Assembly: GCF_034059295.1 (NCBI RefSeq) | Contig: NZ_CP139141.1 | Coordinates: forward strand, 3,021,001 to 3,085,000 | Length of the DNA: 64,000 nucleotides | Direction: 5' to 3' | Origin: Pseudomonas sp. HR96 | GTDB lineage: Bacteria; Pseudomonadota; Gammaproteobacteria; Pseudomonadales; Pseudomonadaceae | Shown: one piece after another, positions 49,601-55,357 of the stretch | Layout of the letters: each line of letters begins with the position of its first letter | Position numbering within the stretch: position 1 is the first letter of the stretch | Position numbers and translations under genes: made by a program | The notes under the pieces: generated by a model | Seen by the model: only the letters and a program-made list of their open reading frames with translations | The model's database searches: none | Told to the model about the DNA's origin: nothing

Positions 49601-52600
49601 CACCGTGAGCCAGACTTTCAATCTGGACATCAGCAACCCGGCGCCGACCACCGCCAACGCCACGTTCTCGACGGCCGAGAACACCGTGCTCAGCCGCGCC
49701 TTGCAGGCCAGCGACAGCGACGGTGACGCGTTGACGTTCAGCACCACCCAGGCACCCGCCCACGGCAGCCTGATGCTCAACGCCGACGGCACATTCAGCT
49801 ACACCCCGGCTGCGGGCTACATCGGCACCGACAGCTTCACCTACCAGGTGCGCGACGCCGATGGCGGCCTTGCCAGCGCCGTGGTCAGCCTGCGTGTCGG
49901 CCAGCCCAACGATGCGCCCGTGTCGACGCCGTTCGCCACCCAGGCCGCCAACGACGGCACGCCCGTCAGCATCGACGCCGCAGCACACTTCAGCGACGCC
50001 GATGGCGACGTGCTGAGCTATAGCGCCAACGGCCTGCCCGCCGGGCTGGTGATCGATGCCGCGACTGGTCAGATCAGCGGCACTCTGGGTAGCAGCGCCT
50101 CGGCCGGCGGCCCGAACCATGACGGCGTCTACGTCATCACCGTGACCGCCAATGACGGCAACGGTGCCAGCACCAGCCAGACCTTCAGCCTGGACGTCGC
50201 CAACCCGGCGCCGACTTCGGCCAACGCCACCTTTTCGACCGCGCAGAACACCACGCTCACCGGCGCCATGCAGGCCAGCGACATCGACGGCGATGCGCTG
50301 AGCTTCAGCACCACGGTGGCACCGACCCATGGCAGCCTGACCCTCAACCCGGACGGCAGCTTCAGCTACACGCCGGCCTTGAACTACGTCGGCAGCGACA
50401 GCTTCACCTACCAGGTGCGCGACGCCGATGGCGGCCTCGCCAGCGCCGTGGTCAGCCTGCAGGTAGGCCTGCCCAACAGCGCGCCGGCGTCGACGCCGTT
50501 CGGCACACAAAGCGCCAGCGACGGCGGCCCGGTGACGATCAACGCCGCCAGCCATTTCAGCGACGCCGACGGCAATACTCTTACCTACGCCGTCAGCGGC
50601 TTGCCGGCAGGCTTGAGCATCGATCCGGCGACCGGGCTGATCAGCGGCACCCTGGGCCACAGTGCCTCGGGCGGTGGCGCGAACAACGACGGCGTCTACA
50701 CCATCACCGTGACCGCCAATGACGGCCACGGCGCCAGCGTCAACCAGACCTTCAACCTGGATGTCAGCAACCCGCCACCGACGACTGCCAGCAGCTCGTT
50801 CACCACGGGCGAGAACACCGCGCTCAACGGTGCGCTGCTGGCCAGCGATCCAGATGGCGACGCGCTGACCTTCAGCACCGTGCAGGCGCCCACCCACGGC
50901 AACCTGACCCTGAACGCCGACGGCACCTTCACCTACACCCCGGCGCTGAACTACCACGGCAGCGACAGCTTCAGCTACCAGGTGCGCGACAGCGATGGCG
51001 GCACGGTGATCGCCGTGGTCAGCCTCAACGTCAACGACGCCCCGGCCAGCACGCCGTTCGGCACGCAGACCGGCAACGACGGCGCAGCGCTGAACATCAA
51101 CGCCGCCAGCCATTTCAGCGATGCCAATGGCGATGCCCTGACCTATAGCGTCAGCGGCCTGCCGGCCGGCGTCAGCCTGGACCCGGCGACCGGTCTGATC
51201 AGCGGCACCCTGGGCAGCAGCGCTTCGGCGGGCGGTCCGAACAACGACGGCGTCTACGCCATCACCGTGACCGCCAGCGACGGCCGCGGCGCCAGCAGCG
51301 CCCAGACCTTCAACCTGGCCATCAGCAACCCGGCCCCGACCAGTGCCAACGCGGCCTTTACCACGCCAGAAAACACCGCCATCAACGGCGCGCTGCTGGC
51401 CAACGATGTCGACGGCGACGCCCTCACCTTCAGCGCCACACAGGGCCCGGCCCATGGCGCCCTGACGTTGAACGCCGACGGCACCTTCACCTACACCCCG
51501 GCGCTGAACTACCACGGTGCCGACAGCTTCACCTACCAGGTGCGCGACGCCGACGGCGGCGTGGTCACGGCGGTGGTGACGCTCAACGTCAACGACGCGC
51601 CAGGCACCACCCCGATCGGCACCCAAAGCGCCAATGATGGAGCGGCGGTGAGCATCGACGCCGGCAGCCGCTTCAGCGATGCCAACGGCGACGCCCTGGC
51701 CTTCAGCGCCAGCGGCCTGCCGGGCGGCCTGAGCATCGACCCCAACAGCGGTCTGATCAGCGGCACCCTGGGCAGCAGTGCATCGGTGGGCGGGCCCAAT
51801 GGCGACGGTGTCTATGCCGTCACCGTGACCGCCAGCGATGGCCACGGGGGCAGCACCAGCCAGACCTTCACCCTGGACGCGGTCAACACCCTGCCGACCA
51901 CGGCCAACGCCAGCTTCGCGGCCAGTGCCGGAGTCGCCCTCAACGGCGCCCTGCTGGCCCAGGACGCCGACGGCGACCGCCTGACCTTCAGCACCGTGCA
52001 GGGCCCGGCCCATGGCGCGCTGACGGTCAACGCCGACGGCACTTTCGTCTACGTCGCCAGCAGCACCTACAGTGGCGCCGACAGCTTCACCTATCAGGTG
52101 CGCGATGCCGACGGTGGCGTGGCCACAGCGGTAGTGAGCCTGCAGGTCACGGCCGGCAACCAGGCACCGACCGCCACCGGCGGCGGGCTGGACGTCACCA
52201 CGCCGGTCAACACCCCGGTCACGGTGCCGGCCGCGAGCTTGGCCAACGACCCGGACGGCGGCACCCTCACGGTGGTGGGCGGCAGCGCCGGCCATGGCCA
52301 GGTCAGCGTCGGGCCCAATGGCGCGCTGGTGTACACCCCGGACGGGAACTACACCGGGGCCGACACTATCACCTACGTGGTGCGCGACAGTCAGGGCCTG
52401 AGCGTCACCGGTACCCTGGCGGTCAACGTCAACGACGTGGTCACGGTCAATACGGTGCGTTCGGTCACCAGCGATTCGCTGAACATCTTCAGCACCGCTA
52501 GCATCCAGCCTGACATCGGTTCCCAGAGCCTGCTGATTCAGGGCCGAGGCAACGACTACGAGCCGGTGCTGCTGACCGCGATCAACGGCGTCAAGCATCT

Positions 52601-53003
52601 GGAGGGCAACCTGACCCTGGGCAACGCCCGCCCCCTGCTCGACTCGGTCAATGGCCTGAATGCGCTGAGCGCAACCACGGCCGTGGAGCTCGGCACCGCG
52701 CCGGTCAACGCGGCGGTCGGCGACCTCAACGAGCAGTACCGCACGCCACTGGACGTCGACAGCATCGGCACCTCGGCGCACCGCGCGGCCAACACCGCCG
52801 GCTTCTCGGCGTCGGGGGCCGAGACGGCGGCGCCGGATGTGCAGGTGGCCGAACCGGCGGTGCCGACGGCGGCGCTGGACCCTGCGGCCGCGCCGATCGC
52901 CGAAACCGCAGCGCCGGCCCCGACCCTGGGCGAGCAATTGGCCCAGGCCAACGCGCGCCGGGTGGTGGAGATCGATGCGCTGGCGCGGTTGCTGGCGGGT
53001 TGA
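34674..53003 (+). CDS. Giant repetitive surface protein/adhesin (LEPR-MFDG, DUF4347, cadherin-like and He_PIG repeats)
   Basis: 6109 residues, a probable exported adhesin. The N-terminus has no ordinary Sec signal but carries LEPRLMFDG (15-23), like the LEPR-type start of other giant exported proteins. An Ala/His/Asp-rich segment follows, then DUF4347 (about 115-272; ITHAAEGELELGN with His170, LIYGCDLAAGADG with Cys214). Next come bacterial Ig/cadherin-like domains: ~604- and 614-residue super-repeats (374-1800), then 21 He_PIG-plus-cadherin-like modules of about 186 residues (1800-5825), a last Ig-like domain and a ~180-residue Ala/Pro/Val-rich tail. No RTX nonapeptides, C-terminal secretion-type signal or LapG-type TAAG site was seen. 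ATG 34674 has ggagg 7 bases upstream. A repeat array and a TolC/HlyD/M50 operon follow. Confidence 0.9.
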   Translation: MKSRHIYSSAIRIALEPRLMFDGAAVATAAAALTATPQPAAAPAPDHVADATHHDALAPQHANAVTAATAVVDHGAAPAAAADHAANADTDTDANHLNHALTATAPAQETAERQEIYFIDASLPDRATLVADLPAHAEIVYLDPNANGLTQIADALQGRSNIDAIHIITHAAEGELELGNVVVDSASIKGEFADVLAEIGHHMSAGGDVLIYGCDLAAGADGQATVQALADALTADVAASTDVTGAGGNWTLEDHVGVIQTQAIHAENWNHDLLLSVPTNDTATVAYNTTGNIINVLANDVIVAGATVSVGGVTQPLHGTVSINADNTLSYKPTAGYTGSDSFLYTLKDSTGLSLGTATVNVTVIADALPVIHLPTLTTRGEDTVTTFSSALNTAITVTDSDTSVVKVTLSVPAGTLTLASVAGLSSVSGNGSTSVVLQGTQATINAAMNGLTYTPVADYNGTVNMTVSATDLLVPAVTSTLPIVITPVADTVTDTVVTPQNTPASFNVLANDTFANAGRVVTAVGTPAHGTVTIDAQGNAVYTPTSGYSGSDTFSYTVTSGGVTETGTVNVTTYINYPPVISAPATQTFAEDATRVFSTANGNAIVVSDANGDQLTVSLASTHGSLTLSQISGLTFTVGDGTADAAMVFKGSISAINAALNGLSFSPVADYNGAAAISVQASDGIAAVQSANVGLTVTPVADGVTQTGTTSILTPVSFTPLASDTFAAGAAITSVGSAGHGVVTFLGNTVTYTPAIGFSGTDTFTYTVTSGGTTETLSINVTVGDRPPVGTSLGTLATLDGGVVLVPAGLAFRDPDLLDLLTYSATGLPAGLSIDPATGIIGGLVNTHASTVNGGVYNVVVTATDLAGQIGTSNLQISVTNPAPIPLLGLQIGGTQNTLLNLDITALGIIDPDGDALHITQASALHGSVAIRADGSLAYTPNASYFGLDAITYTVVDADGGSAVGTVAVLLAGNPALPTLSLPNIPLLTEDTPLIFANLLGQTLSVGDINGQVLDLKLSVPIGTFTLGETAGLTLAQGTGVNDSTLEIRGTVADVNAALNSLIYTPAADYNGPVNLTLNLGELLGGILNVNATLPISIAPVADIVDDHVNATLNTSASFNVLANDSFENPGRVVSSFTTPSHGMVTLDAQGNAVYTPNSNYLGSDSFTYTVTSNGTTETATVYINTALPNYPPTVSMPSAQTSAEDIPVSFSTANGNALTVADANNDMLTVTLGVNHGALTLAQTTGLTFSSGDGTADGSMVMTGSASAINAALNGLIYKPSGDYNGSDSLSLSVSDGQAVQSSSTALTITPVADGVPDSVVTQPLVPVTFYPLSNDTFNNPNAHITGVSAPGHGSVLVGSDGSLTYTPAVGYRGNDTFTYTVTSGGTTEQVAVSVTVGTETPPTSTPLGSVTVNDADVVAITAASAFQNHNLYDVLHYSATGLPAGLTIDPLTGIIAGVVNGHASVQAANGNYNVVVTATDLAGSSATSTLQMHVNNPVPITTPGLITGTEDIALQIAAVAAVDPDGDTVTLTGATALHGTVVLNADHTLTYTPNLHYYGADTITYSVVDADGGAATGVIAVNLISVPHLPTLTLPSIPLLAEDTPLIFANLLGQKLSVGDIDGQVLDLKLSVPVGTFTLGTTAGLTLTQGTGTNDSTLEVHGSVADINAALNSLVYTPGADYNGNLNITVQLGQLIGGVLNVSAILPIGITPVADIVDDHVTTVAGTAASFNVLANDTFENAGRVVESYTTPTHGIVTIDVQGNAVYTPTSGFIGTDTFTYTVLSNTTHETATVTVTVGAAPDIAPVATALPAVTANDGQALSLAVGSAFSDADGDHLTFSATGLPAGIAIDSATGLISGTLGGHASVAVASGVYSIVVSADDGRGGVVSQQFNLTVRNPAPNAVNDSASTNEDTAVSGNVLSNDSDPDGDSLSVVTTPVQAPAHGQLVLNANGTFTYTPNANYNGSDSFTYRVVDSDGGSSVASVSIAIAAVNDVPTANTAIGTQAGVDGAAFNLDVSSHFSDVDGDTLHYTASGLPSGLSINDAGIISGTLASNASTHSPNNNGVYNVSVLVSDGNGGTVTQSFELDVSNPPPVTANVSLTTAENVVLTGNLVASDLDHDALTFSVAQGPAHGSLTVNADGSYSYSPSAYYHGSDSFTYQVRDSDGGIATAVASITVTPVNHAPTAVNDSVTTAEDTAVTVNVLANDSDVDGDSLAVTAASAGHGSVVINPNGTLTYTPNADYNGTDTIAYTVRDPSGLTASASVAVTITPVNDAPVVTSSIAAQAGNDSTAVTVATASHFSDVDGDTLAYSVAGLPAGLAIDASTGIISGTLGSSASTGGPNHDGNYTITVTATDPSGTAVSTSFAFSASNPAPTTGGATVTTNEDTRISGTLVANDVDGDALTFSATQAPAHGSVVVNADGSFTYTPAANYNGVDSFTYQVRDADGGIASAVVSINVTPVNDAPTATAIGTQTAADATAVSFGVASHFSDVEGDTLRYSVSGLPTGLAIDPATGIISGTLGSSASTGSANHDGSYSVTVSADDGNGGTVSTTFALIVSNPAPTTAGASFSTAEGVPLSGALSASDVDGDALTFSATQVPAHGLLTLNGDGTFTYTPAAHYSGADSFTYQVRDADGGIAIGVVTLNVTDNPPTTTPIGTQVANDSSTVNINAASHFSDVDGDILSYSASGLPSGLSIDPASGLITGSLGSSASTGGINHDGVYSITVQADDGHGGTVSQVFNLAVSNPAPTTNAASFSTGENTAVSGALLATDIDGDALTFSPLQAPAHGGLSLNSDGTFTYTPAANFHGVDSFTYQVRDADGGIATAVVTLNVNDAPTTTPIGTQAANDSAAVSIDAASHFSDTNGDSLTYSVNGLPAGLSFNTATGLISGTLGSSASTGGANHDGVYAITVTASDGNGGTVSQTFNLDVSNPAPTTANSSFSTGENTALSGALVATDVDGDALTFSTMQAPANGNLTLNANGSFTYTPVANFHGTDSFTYQVRDADGGIATAVVTLNVNDAPTTTPIATQTANDSATVTIDTASHFSDANGDTLTYSVSGLPAGLAIDASTGMITGTLGSSASTGGANHDGVYAITVSASDGNGGTVSQTFALDVSNPAPTTPGANLSTIQNIAVSGTLQANDVDGDALSFSTSQAPAHGALVLNNDGTFTYTPASGYTGTDSFTYQVRDADGGLASAVVTVRIGLPNEAPVTTPVGIQVANDSTSVAINAGIHFSDADGDTLSYSVSGLPSGLVFDASSGLISGNLGSSASSGGPNHDGVYAITVTANDGHGGTVSQTFDLDVSNPVPTTANAAFSTGENVAVSGALLASDADGDALTFSALQNPAHGSLTVNADGTFIYTPALNFHGSDSFTYQVRDADGGIATATVALNVNDAPTTTPIGTVTANDGSAVSIDTASHFSDANGDSLSYSASGLPTGLSIDASTGLITGILGSSASAGGPNNSGVYPITITADDGHGGVISQTFGLDVSNTLPTSANASFTTPQNTAVNATLVANDADGDALTFSTIQGPANGTLNLNANGTFTYTPAANFHGTDSFTYQVRDADGGTVSAVVSLNVNDAPTTTPIGTQAANDSAAVTIDVASHFADVNGDGLTYAVTGLPNGLAFNPATGLITGTLGSSASAGGPNNDGIYAITVSANDGHGGVVSQTFNLDVSNPAPTTSGASFTTGENTAISGALVASDVDGDALTFSATQAPAHGGLLLNADGTFTYTPAANFHGADSFTYQVRDADGGIATAVVNLNVNDAPTTTPIGTQTANDSAAVTIDVASHFADVNGDGLTYAVTGLPNGLAFNPATGLITGTLGSSASAGGPNNDGVYAITVTANDGHGGTVSQTFNLDATNPAPTSSNSSFTTPENTAISGALVANDVDGDALTFTATQQPANGTLVLNANGTFTYTPAANFHGSDSFTYQVRDADGGTVTAIVSLNVNDAPTTTPIGTQTANDSTTVSINVPSHFADANGDALTYSVTGLPNGLTFDPATGLIAGTLGSSASAGGPNNDGIYAITVTANDGHGGTVSQTFNLDATNPAPTSSNSSFTTPENTAITGALVANDADGDALTFSATQQPANGTLVLNANGTFTYTPAANFHGTDSFTYQVRDADGGTVTAVVSLNVNDAPTTTPIGTQTANDSTTISINIPTYFADTNGDALTYSVTGLPNGLTFDPATGLIAGTLGSSASAGGPNNDGIYAITVTANDGHGGTVSQTFNLDATNPVPTSGNSSFTTPENTAISGALVANDIDGDALTFTATQQPAHGTLVLNANGTFTYTPAANFHGTDSFTYQVRDADGGTVTAIVSLNVNDAPTTTPIGTQTANDSTTISINVPSHFADTNGDALTYSVTGLPNGLTFDPATGLIAGTLGSSASAGGPNNDGIYAITVTANDGHGGTVSQTFNLDATNPAPTSSNSSFTTPENTAISGALVANDVDGDALTFSATQQPANGTLVLNANGTFTYTPAANFHGSDSFTYQVRDADGGTVTAIVSLNVNDAPTTTPIGTQTANDSTTISINIPTYFADTNGDALTYSVTGLPNGLTFDPATGLIGGTLGSSASAGGPNNDGIYAITVTANDGHGGTVSQTFNLDATNPAPTSSNSSFTTPENTAISGALVANDVDGDALTFSATQQPANGTLVLNANGTFTYTPAANFHGTDSFTYQVRDADGGTVTAIVSLNVNDAPTTTPIGTQAANDSAAVTIDVASHFADVNGDGLTYVVTGLPNGLAFNPATGLITGTLGSSASAGGPNNDGIYAITVTANDGHGGTVSQTFNLDATNPAPTSSNSSFTTPENTAISGALVANDVDGDALSFTATQQPANGTLVLNANGTFTYTPAANFHGADSFTYQVRDADGGTVTAVVSLNVNDAPTTTPIGTQAANDSATVSIDAASHFSDANGDALTYSVNGLPNGLEINAVSGLISGTLGSSASAGGPNNDGIYAITVTANDGHGGTVSQTFNLDISNPAPTTANATFSTAENTVLSRALQASDSDGDALTFSTTQAPAHGSLMLNADGTFSYTPAAGYIGTDSFTYQVRDADGGLASAVVSLRVGQPNDAPVSTPFATQAANDGTPVSIDAAAHFSDADGDVLSYSANGLPAGLVIDAATGQISGTLGSSASAGGPNHDGVYVITVTANDGNGASTSQTFSLDVANPAPTSANATFSTAQNTTLTGAMQASDIDGDALSFSTTVAPTHGSLTLNPDGSFSYTPALNYVGSDSFTYQVRDADGGLASAVVSLQVGLPNSAPASTPFGTQSASDGGPVTINAASHFSDADGNTLTYAVSGLPAGLSIDPATGLISGTLGHSASGGGANNDGVYTITVTANDGHGASVNQTFNLDVSNPPPTTASSSFTTGENTALNGALLASDPDGDALTFSTVQAPTHGNLTLNADGTFTYTPALNYHGSDSFSYQVRDSDGGTVIAVVSLNVNDAPASTPFGTQTGNDGAALNINAASHFSDANGDALTYSVSGLPAGVSLDPATGLISGTLGSSASAGGPNNDGVYAITVTASDGRGASSAQTFNLAISNPAPTSANAAFTTPENTAINGALLANDVDGDALTFSATQGPAHGALTLNADGTFTYTPALNYHGADSFTYQVRDADGGVVTAVVTLNVNDAPGTTPIGTQSANDGAAVSIDAGSRFSDANGDALAFSASGLPGGLSIDPNSGLISGTLGSSASVGGPNGDGVYAVTVTASDGHGGSTSQTFTLDAVNTLPTTANASFAASAGVALNGALLAQDADGDRLTFSTVQGPAHGALTVNADGTFVYVASSTYSGADSFTYQVRDADGGVATAVVSLQVTAGNQAPTATGGGLDVTTPVNTPVTVPAASLANDPDGGTLTVVGGSAGHGQVSVGPNGALVYTPDGNYTGADTITYVVRDSQGLSVTGTLAVNVNDVVTVNTVRSVTSDSLNIFSTASIQPDIGSQSLLIQGRGNDYEPVLLTAINGVKHLEGNLTLGNARPLLDSVNGLNALSATTAVELGTAPVNAAVGDLNEQYRTPLDVDSIGTSAHRAANTAGFSASGAETAAPDVQVAEPAVPTAALDPAAAPIAETAAPAPTLGEQLAQANARRVVEIDALARLLAG
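35793..40085 (+). repeat. Super-repeats of about 604 and 614 residues in the giant protein
   Basis: Anchors with a shared pattern (HLPTL/LPTLSLPNIPLLTEDTPL/LPTLTLPSIPLLAEDTPL) begin at 35793, 37605 and 39447, giving periods of 1812 and 1842 bp. Each full unit holds six or so Ig/cadherin-like domains, including one He_PIG domain (near 37150 and 39000). The third unit is cut short where the 558-bp modules begin. Confidence 0.8.
40085..52150 (+). repeat. 21 tandem modules of about 558 bp (186 residues)
   Basis: Each module pairs a He_PIG domain (core GLPxGLxxxxxTGLISGTLGSSAS) with a cadherin-like domain (core AxDVDGDALTFS...GTFTYTPAANFHGxDSFTYQVRDADGG). Anchors recur at 558 bp (for example 46214, 46772, 47330, 47888, 48446, 49004). 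One extra cadherin-like domain is inserted near 41240-41510. Outer modules have diverged; those between 45.4 and 49.3 kb are nearly identical. Confidence 0.92.
45400..49340 (+). repeat. Near-identical core of the 558-bp module array
   Basis: Seven modules share long identical DNA tracts. For example, the stretch beginning aattcgtcgttcaccacgcc at 47981 recurs 558 bp later at 48539 with no difference I can find over more than 170 bases. The block gggaccgtcacagctattgt recurs at about 46519, 47636, 48194 and 48752. Synonymous positions are conserved, pointing to recent amplification or gene conversion. Confidence 0.85.
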
Positions 53004-53060
53004 CGGGTGCTGAGGCGGCTTGAGGGAGGCGCGGCCGGCATGGGGATCAAGGGCGGCCGG

Positions 53061-55041
53061 TGGTGGCCATATTGGACATTTCACCAGGCACCAGGAAGAT
53101 CAAACCGGCCTGGCGGCCTCTCGGGGGCGCTGCCCCCTCCCACGTCGAGCGCCGACCTCATGTGGGAGGGGTCGCAGACCCCGAGAGGCCGCCAGGCCGG
53201 TCTTGAGATTCAATCACGGCAACCACCGGCCAGGCATGTCTCGAGATTCAATCATGGCTGCCACCGGCCGCCCGCGCGGCCTATCGCCAGCTGCGCCGGC
53301 TCCTACATTTGCTTCGAACGTGCCGTTCCAGTGGCATTGCCTATGACCGCCTTGGTGCATGGCGGGCTATCGTCGAACACCAAAAGCCGTCATAGGCGAC
53401 ACCCCTGGAACGGCACGTTCAAAACAAACGTGGGAGCGCGCGAAGCCCGCGATAGGCCGCGCGGGCGGCCGGTGGTGGCCATATTGGACATCCCGCCAGG
53501 CGCCCGAAGATCAAACCGGCCTGGCGGCCTCTCGGGGGCGCTGCCCCCTCCCACGTCGAGCGCCGACCTCATGTGGGAGGGGTCGCAGACCCCGAGAGGC
53601 CGCCAGGCCGGTCTTGAGATTCAATCACGGCAACCACCGGCCAGGCATGTCTCGAGATTCAATCATGGCAACCACCGGCCAGGCATGTCTCGAGATTCAA
53701 TCATGGCTGCCACCGGCCGCCCGCGCAGCCTATCGCCAGCTGCGCCGGCTCCTACATTTGCTTCGAACGTGCCGTTCCAGTGGCATTGCCTATGACCGCC
53801 TTGGTGCATGGCGGGCTATCGTCGAACTTCAAAAGCGGTCATAGGCGACACCCCTGGAACGGCACATTCAAAACAAACGTGGGAGCGCGCGAAGCCCGCG
53901 ATAGGCCGCGCGGGCGGCCGGTGGTGGCCATATTGGACATCCCGCCAGGCGCCCGAAGATCAAACCGGCCTGGCGGCCTCTCGGGGGCGCTGCCCCCTCC
54001 CACGTCGAGCGCCGACCTCATGTGGGAGGGGTCGCAGACCCCGAGAGGCCGCCAGGCCGGTCGTGAGATTCAATCACGGCAACCACCGGCCAGGCATGTC
54101 TCGAGATTCAATCATGGCTGCCACCGGCCGCCCGCGCGGCCTATCGCCAGCTGCGCCGGCTCCTACATTTGCTTCGAACGTGCCGTTCCAGTGGCATTGC
54201 CTATGACCGCCTTGGTGCATGGCGGGCTATCGTCGAACTTCAAAAGCGGTCATAGGCGACACCCCTGGAACGGCACATTCAAAACAAACGTGGGAGCGCG
54301 CGAAGCCCGCGATAGGCCGCGCGGGCGGCCGGTGGTGGCCATATTGGACATTTCACCAGGCGCCAGGAAGATCAAACCGGCCTGGCGGCCTCTCGGGGGC
54401 GCTGCCCCCTCCCACGTCGAGCGCCGACCTCATGTGGGAGGGGTCGCAGACCCCGAGAGGCCGCCAGGCCGGTCTTGAGATTCAATCACGGCAACCACCG
54501 GCCAGGCATGTCTCGAGATTCAATCATGGCTGCCACCGGCCAGGCATGTCTCGAGATTCAATCATGGCTGCCACCGGCCGCCCGCGCGGCCTATCGCCAG
54601 CTGCGCCGGCTCCTACATTTGCTTCGAACGTGCCGTTCCAGTGGCATTGCCTATGACCGCCTTGGTGCATGGCGGGCTATCGTCGAACTTCAAAAGCGGT
54701 CATAGGCGACACCCCTGGAACGGCACATTCAAAACAAACGTGGGAGCGCGCGAAGCCCGCGATAGGCCGCGCGGGCGGCCGGTGGTGGCCATATTGGACA
54801 TTTCGCCAGGCGCCAGGAAGATCAAACCGGCCTGGCGGCCTCTCGGGGGCTTTGCCCCCTCCCACGTCGAGCGCGCTCTGCGTTATATGCGGGTTTCGGG
54901 CGTAGCCATCCTGCGGCCATCACCTATGACCGCCCCGAACACAAAAAAGCGGTCATAGGCGACACCCCTGGAACGGCACATTCAAAACAAATGTGGGAGC
55001 GCGCGAAGCCCGCGATAGGCCGCGCGGGCGGGCGATGGTGG
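53061..55041. repeat. 2-kb array of 4.5 composite inverted-repeat units (A + B elements)
   Basis: Each unit has a ~98-bp A hairpin (arms begin accggcctggcggcctctcg and end with its complement) and a ~215-bp B hairpin (arms begin ccaccggccgcccgcgcggc). A elements: 53104-53201, 53515-53612, 53964-54061, 54376-54473, and a half copy at 54826-54873. B elements: 53261-53475, 53710-53924, 54121-54335, 54571-54785, and a half copy at 54923-55040. Unit starts are 411, 449, 412 and 450 bp apart; the 38-bp difference is one extra linker repeat. Between A and B lies gagattcaatca...caccggcc, and between B and A lies ccatattggacat. The array contains REP cores and no credible gene. It separates the giant gene from its putative export operon. 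Confidence 0.9.
53202..53260 (+). repeat. 38-bp linker repeats between A and B elements
   Basis: The linker unit tgagattcaatca(c/t)ggc...ccaccggccaggcatgtctc occurs once plus a terminal partial copy in units 1 and 3 (53202-53260, 54062-54120). It occurs twice plus a partial copy in units 2 and 4 (53613-53709, 54474-54570). This explains the 411/449-bp alternation. Confidence 0.8.
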
Positions 55042-55357
55042 GCATATTGAACATTTCGCCCGGCGCCATGCCCCCCTGAATCGCTCTCTCCAGCACCTTA
55101 CCCTCTACCACTCATCCACTTCCGCCATGCCAAAACCGACCATTCATCGCCTGAAACGACCGATGGCGCAAGATGTGACGGCTTTCACACGCCAATAAAA
55201 CCACGCAAACACGGGGCTTTGGACGGTTTTTAGAGTGAGTACTCAGGAATCCCTCGCATCACGGAGCCATCAGTTAGCTATCTTTAGATTGGATCCGGCG
55301 AGCCGATCCCATGTGCAAGACGCACTGACTGTGAATTTCGAGCTGTACAGGACTCCC
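55042..55357 (+). promoter_or_regulatory. Upstream region of the TolC/HlyD/M50 operon
   Basis: 316 bp of non-repetitive, AT-richer DNA after the array. Visible elements are catcg...cgatg (near 55146-55167), gagtgagtactc (55232-55243) and a ggactttgg-like stretch before ggtttttag at 55225-55235. An in-frame ATG-like start (gtgagtact, 55235) exists, but the coding character begins at 55358. No sigma-54 or other consensus could be fixed. The operon promoter is inferred to lie here. Confidence 0.35.

Noticed and set aside
34674..53003. Giant protein as a classic RTX/LapA adhesin
   Set aside because: No RTX nonapeptides, no LapG-type TAAG cleavage site near the N-terminus, and no lapBCE-type ABC exporter in the window.
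53007..54958. Overlapping plus-strand frames of 60-260 codons in the 53-55 kb array
   Set aside because: They repeat with the array, have no domain similarity, and follow the inverted repeats through all frames.
53061..55041. Array as a CRISPR locus
   Set aside because: The repeats are long inverted structures, the intervening parts are also repeated and not unique spacers, and no cas gene is present.
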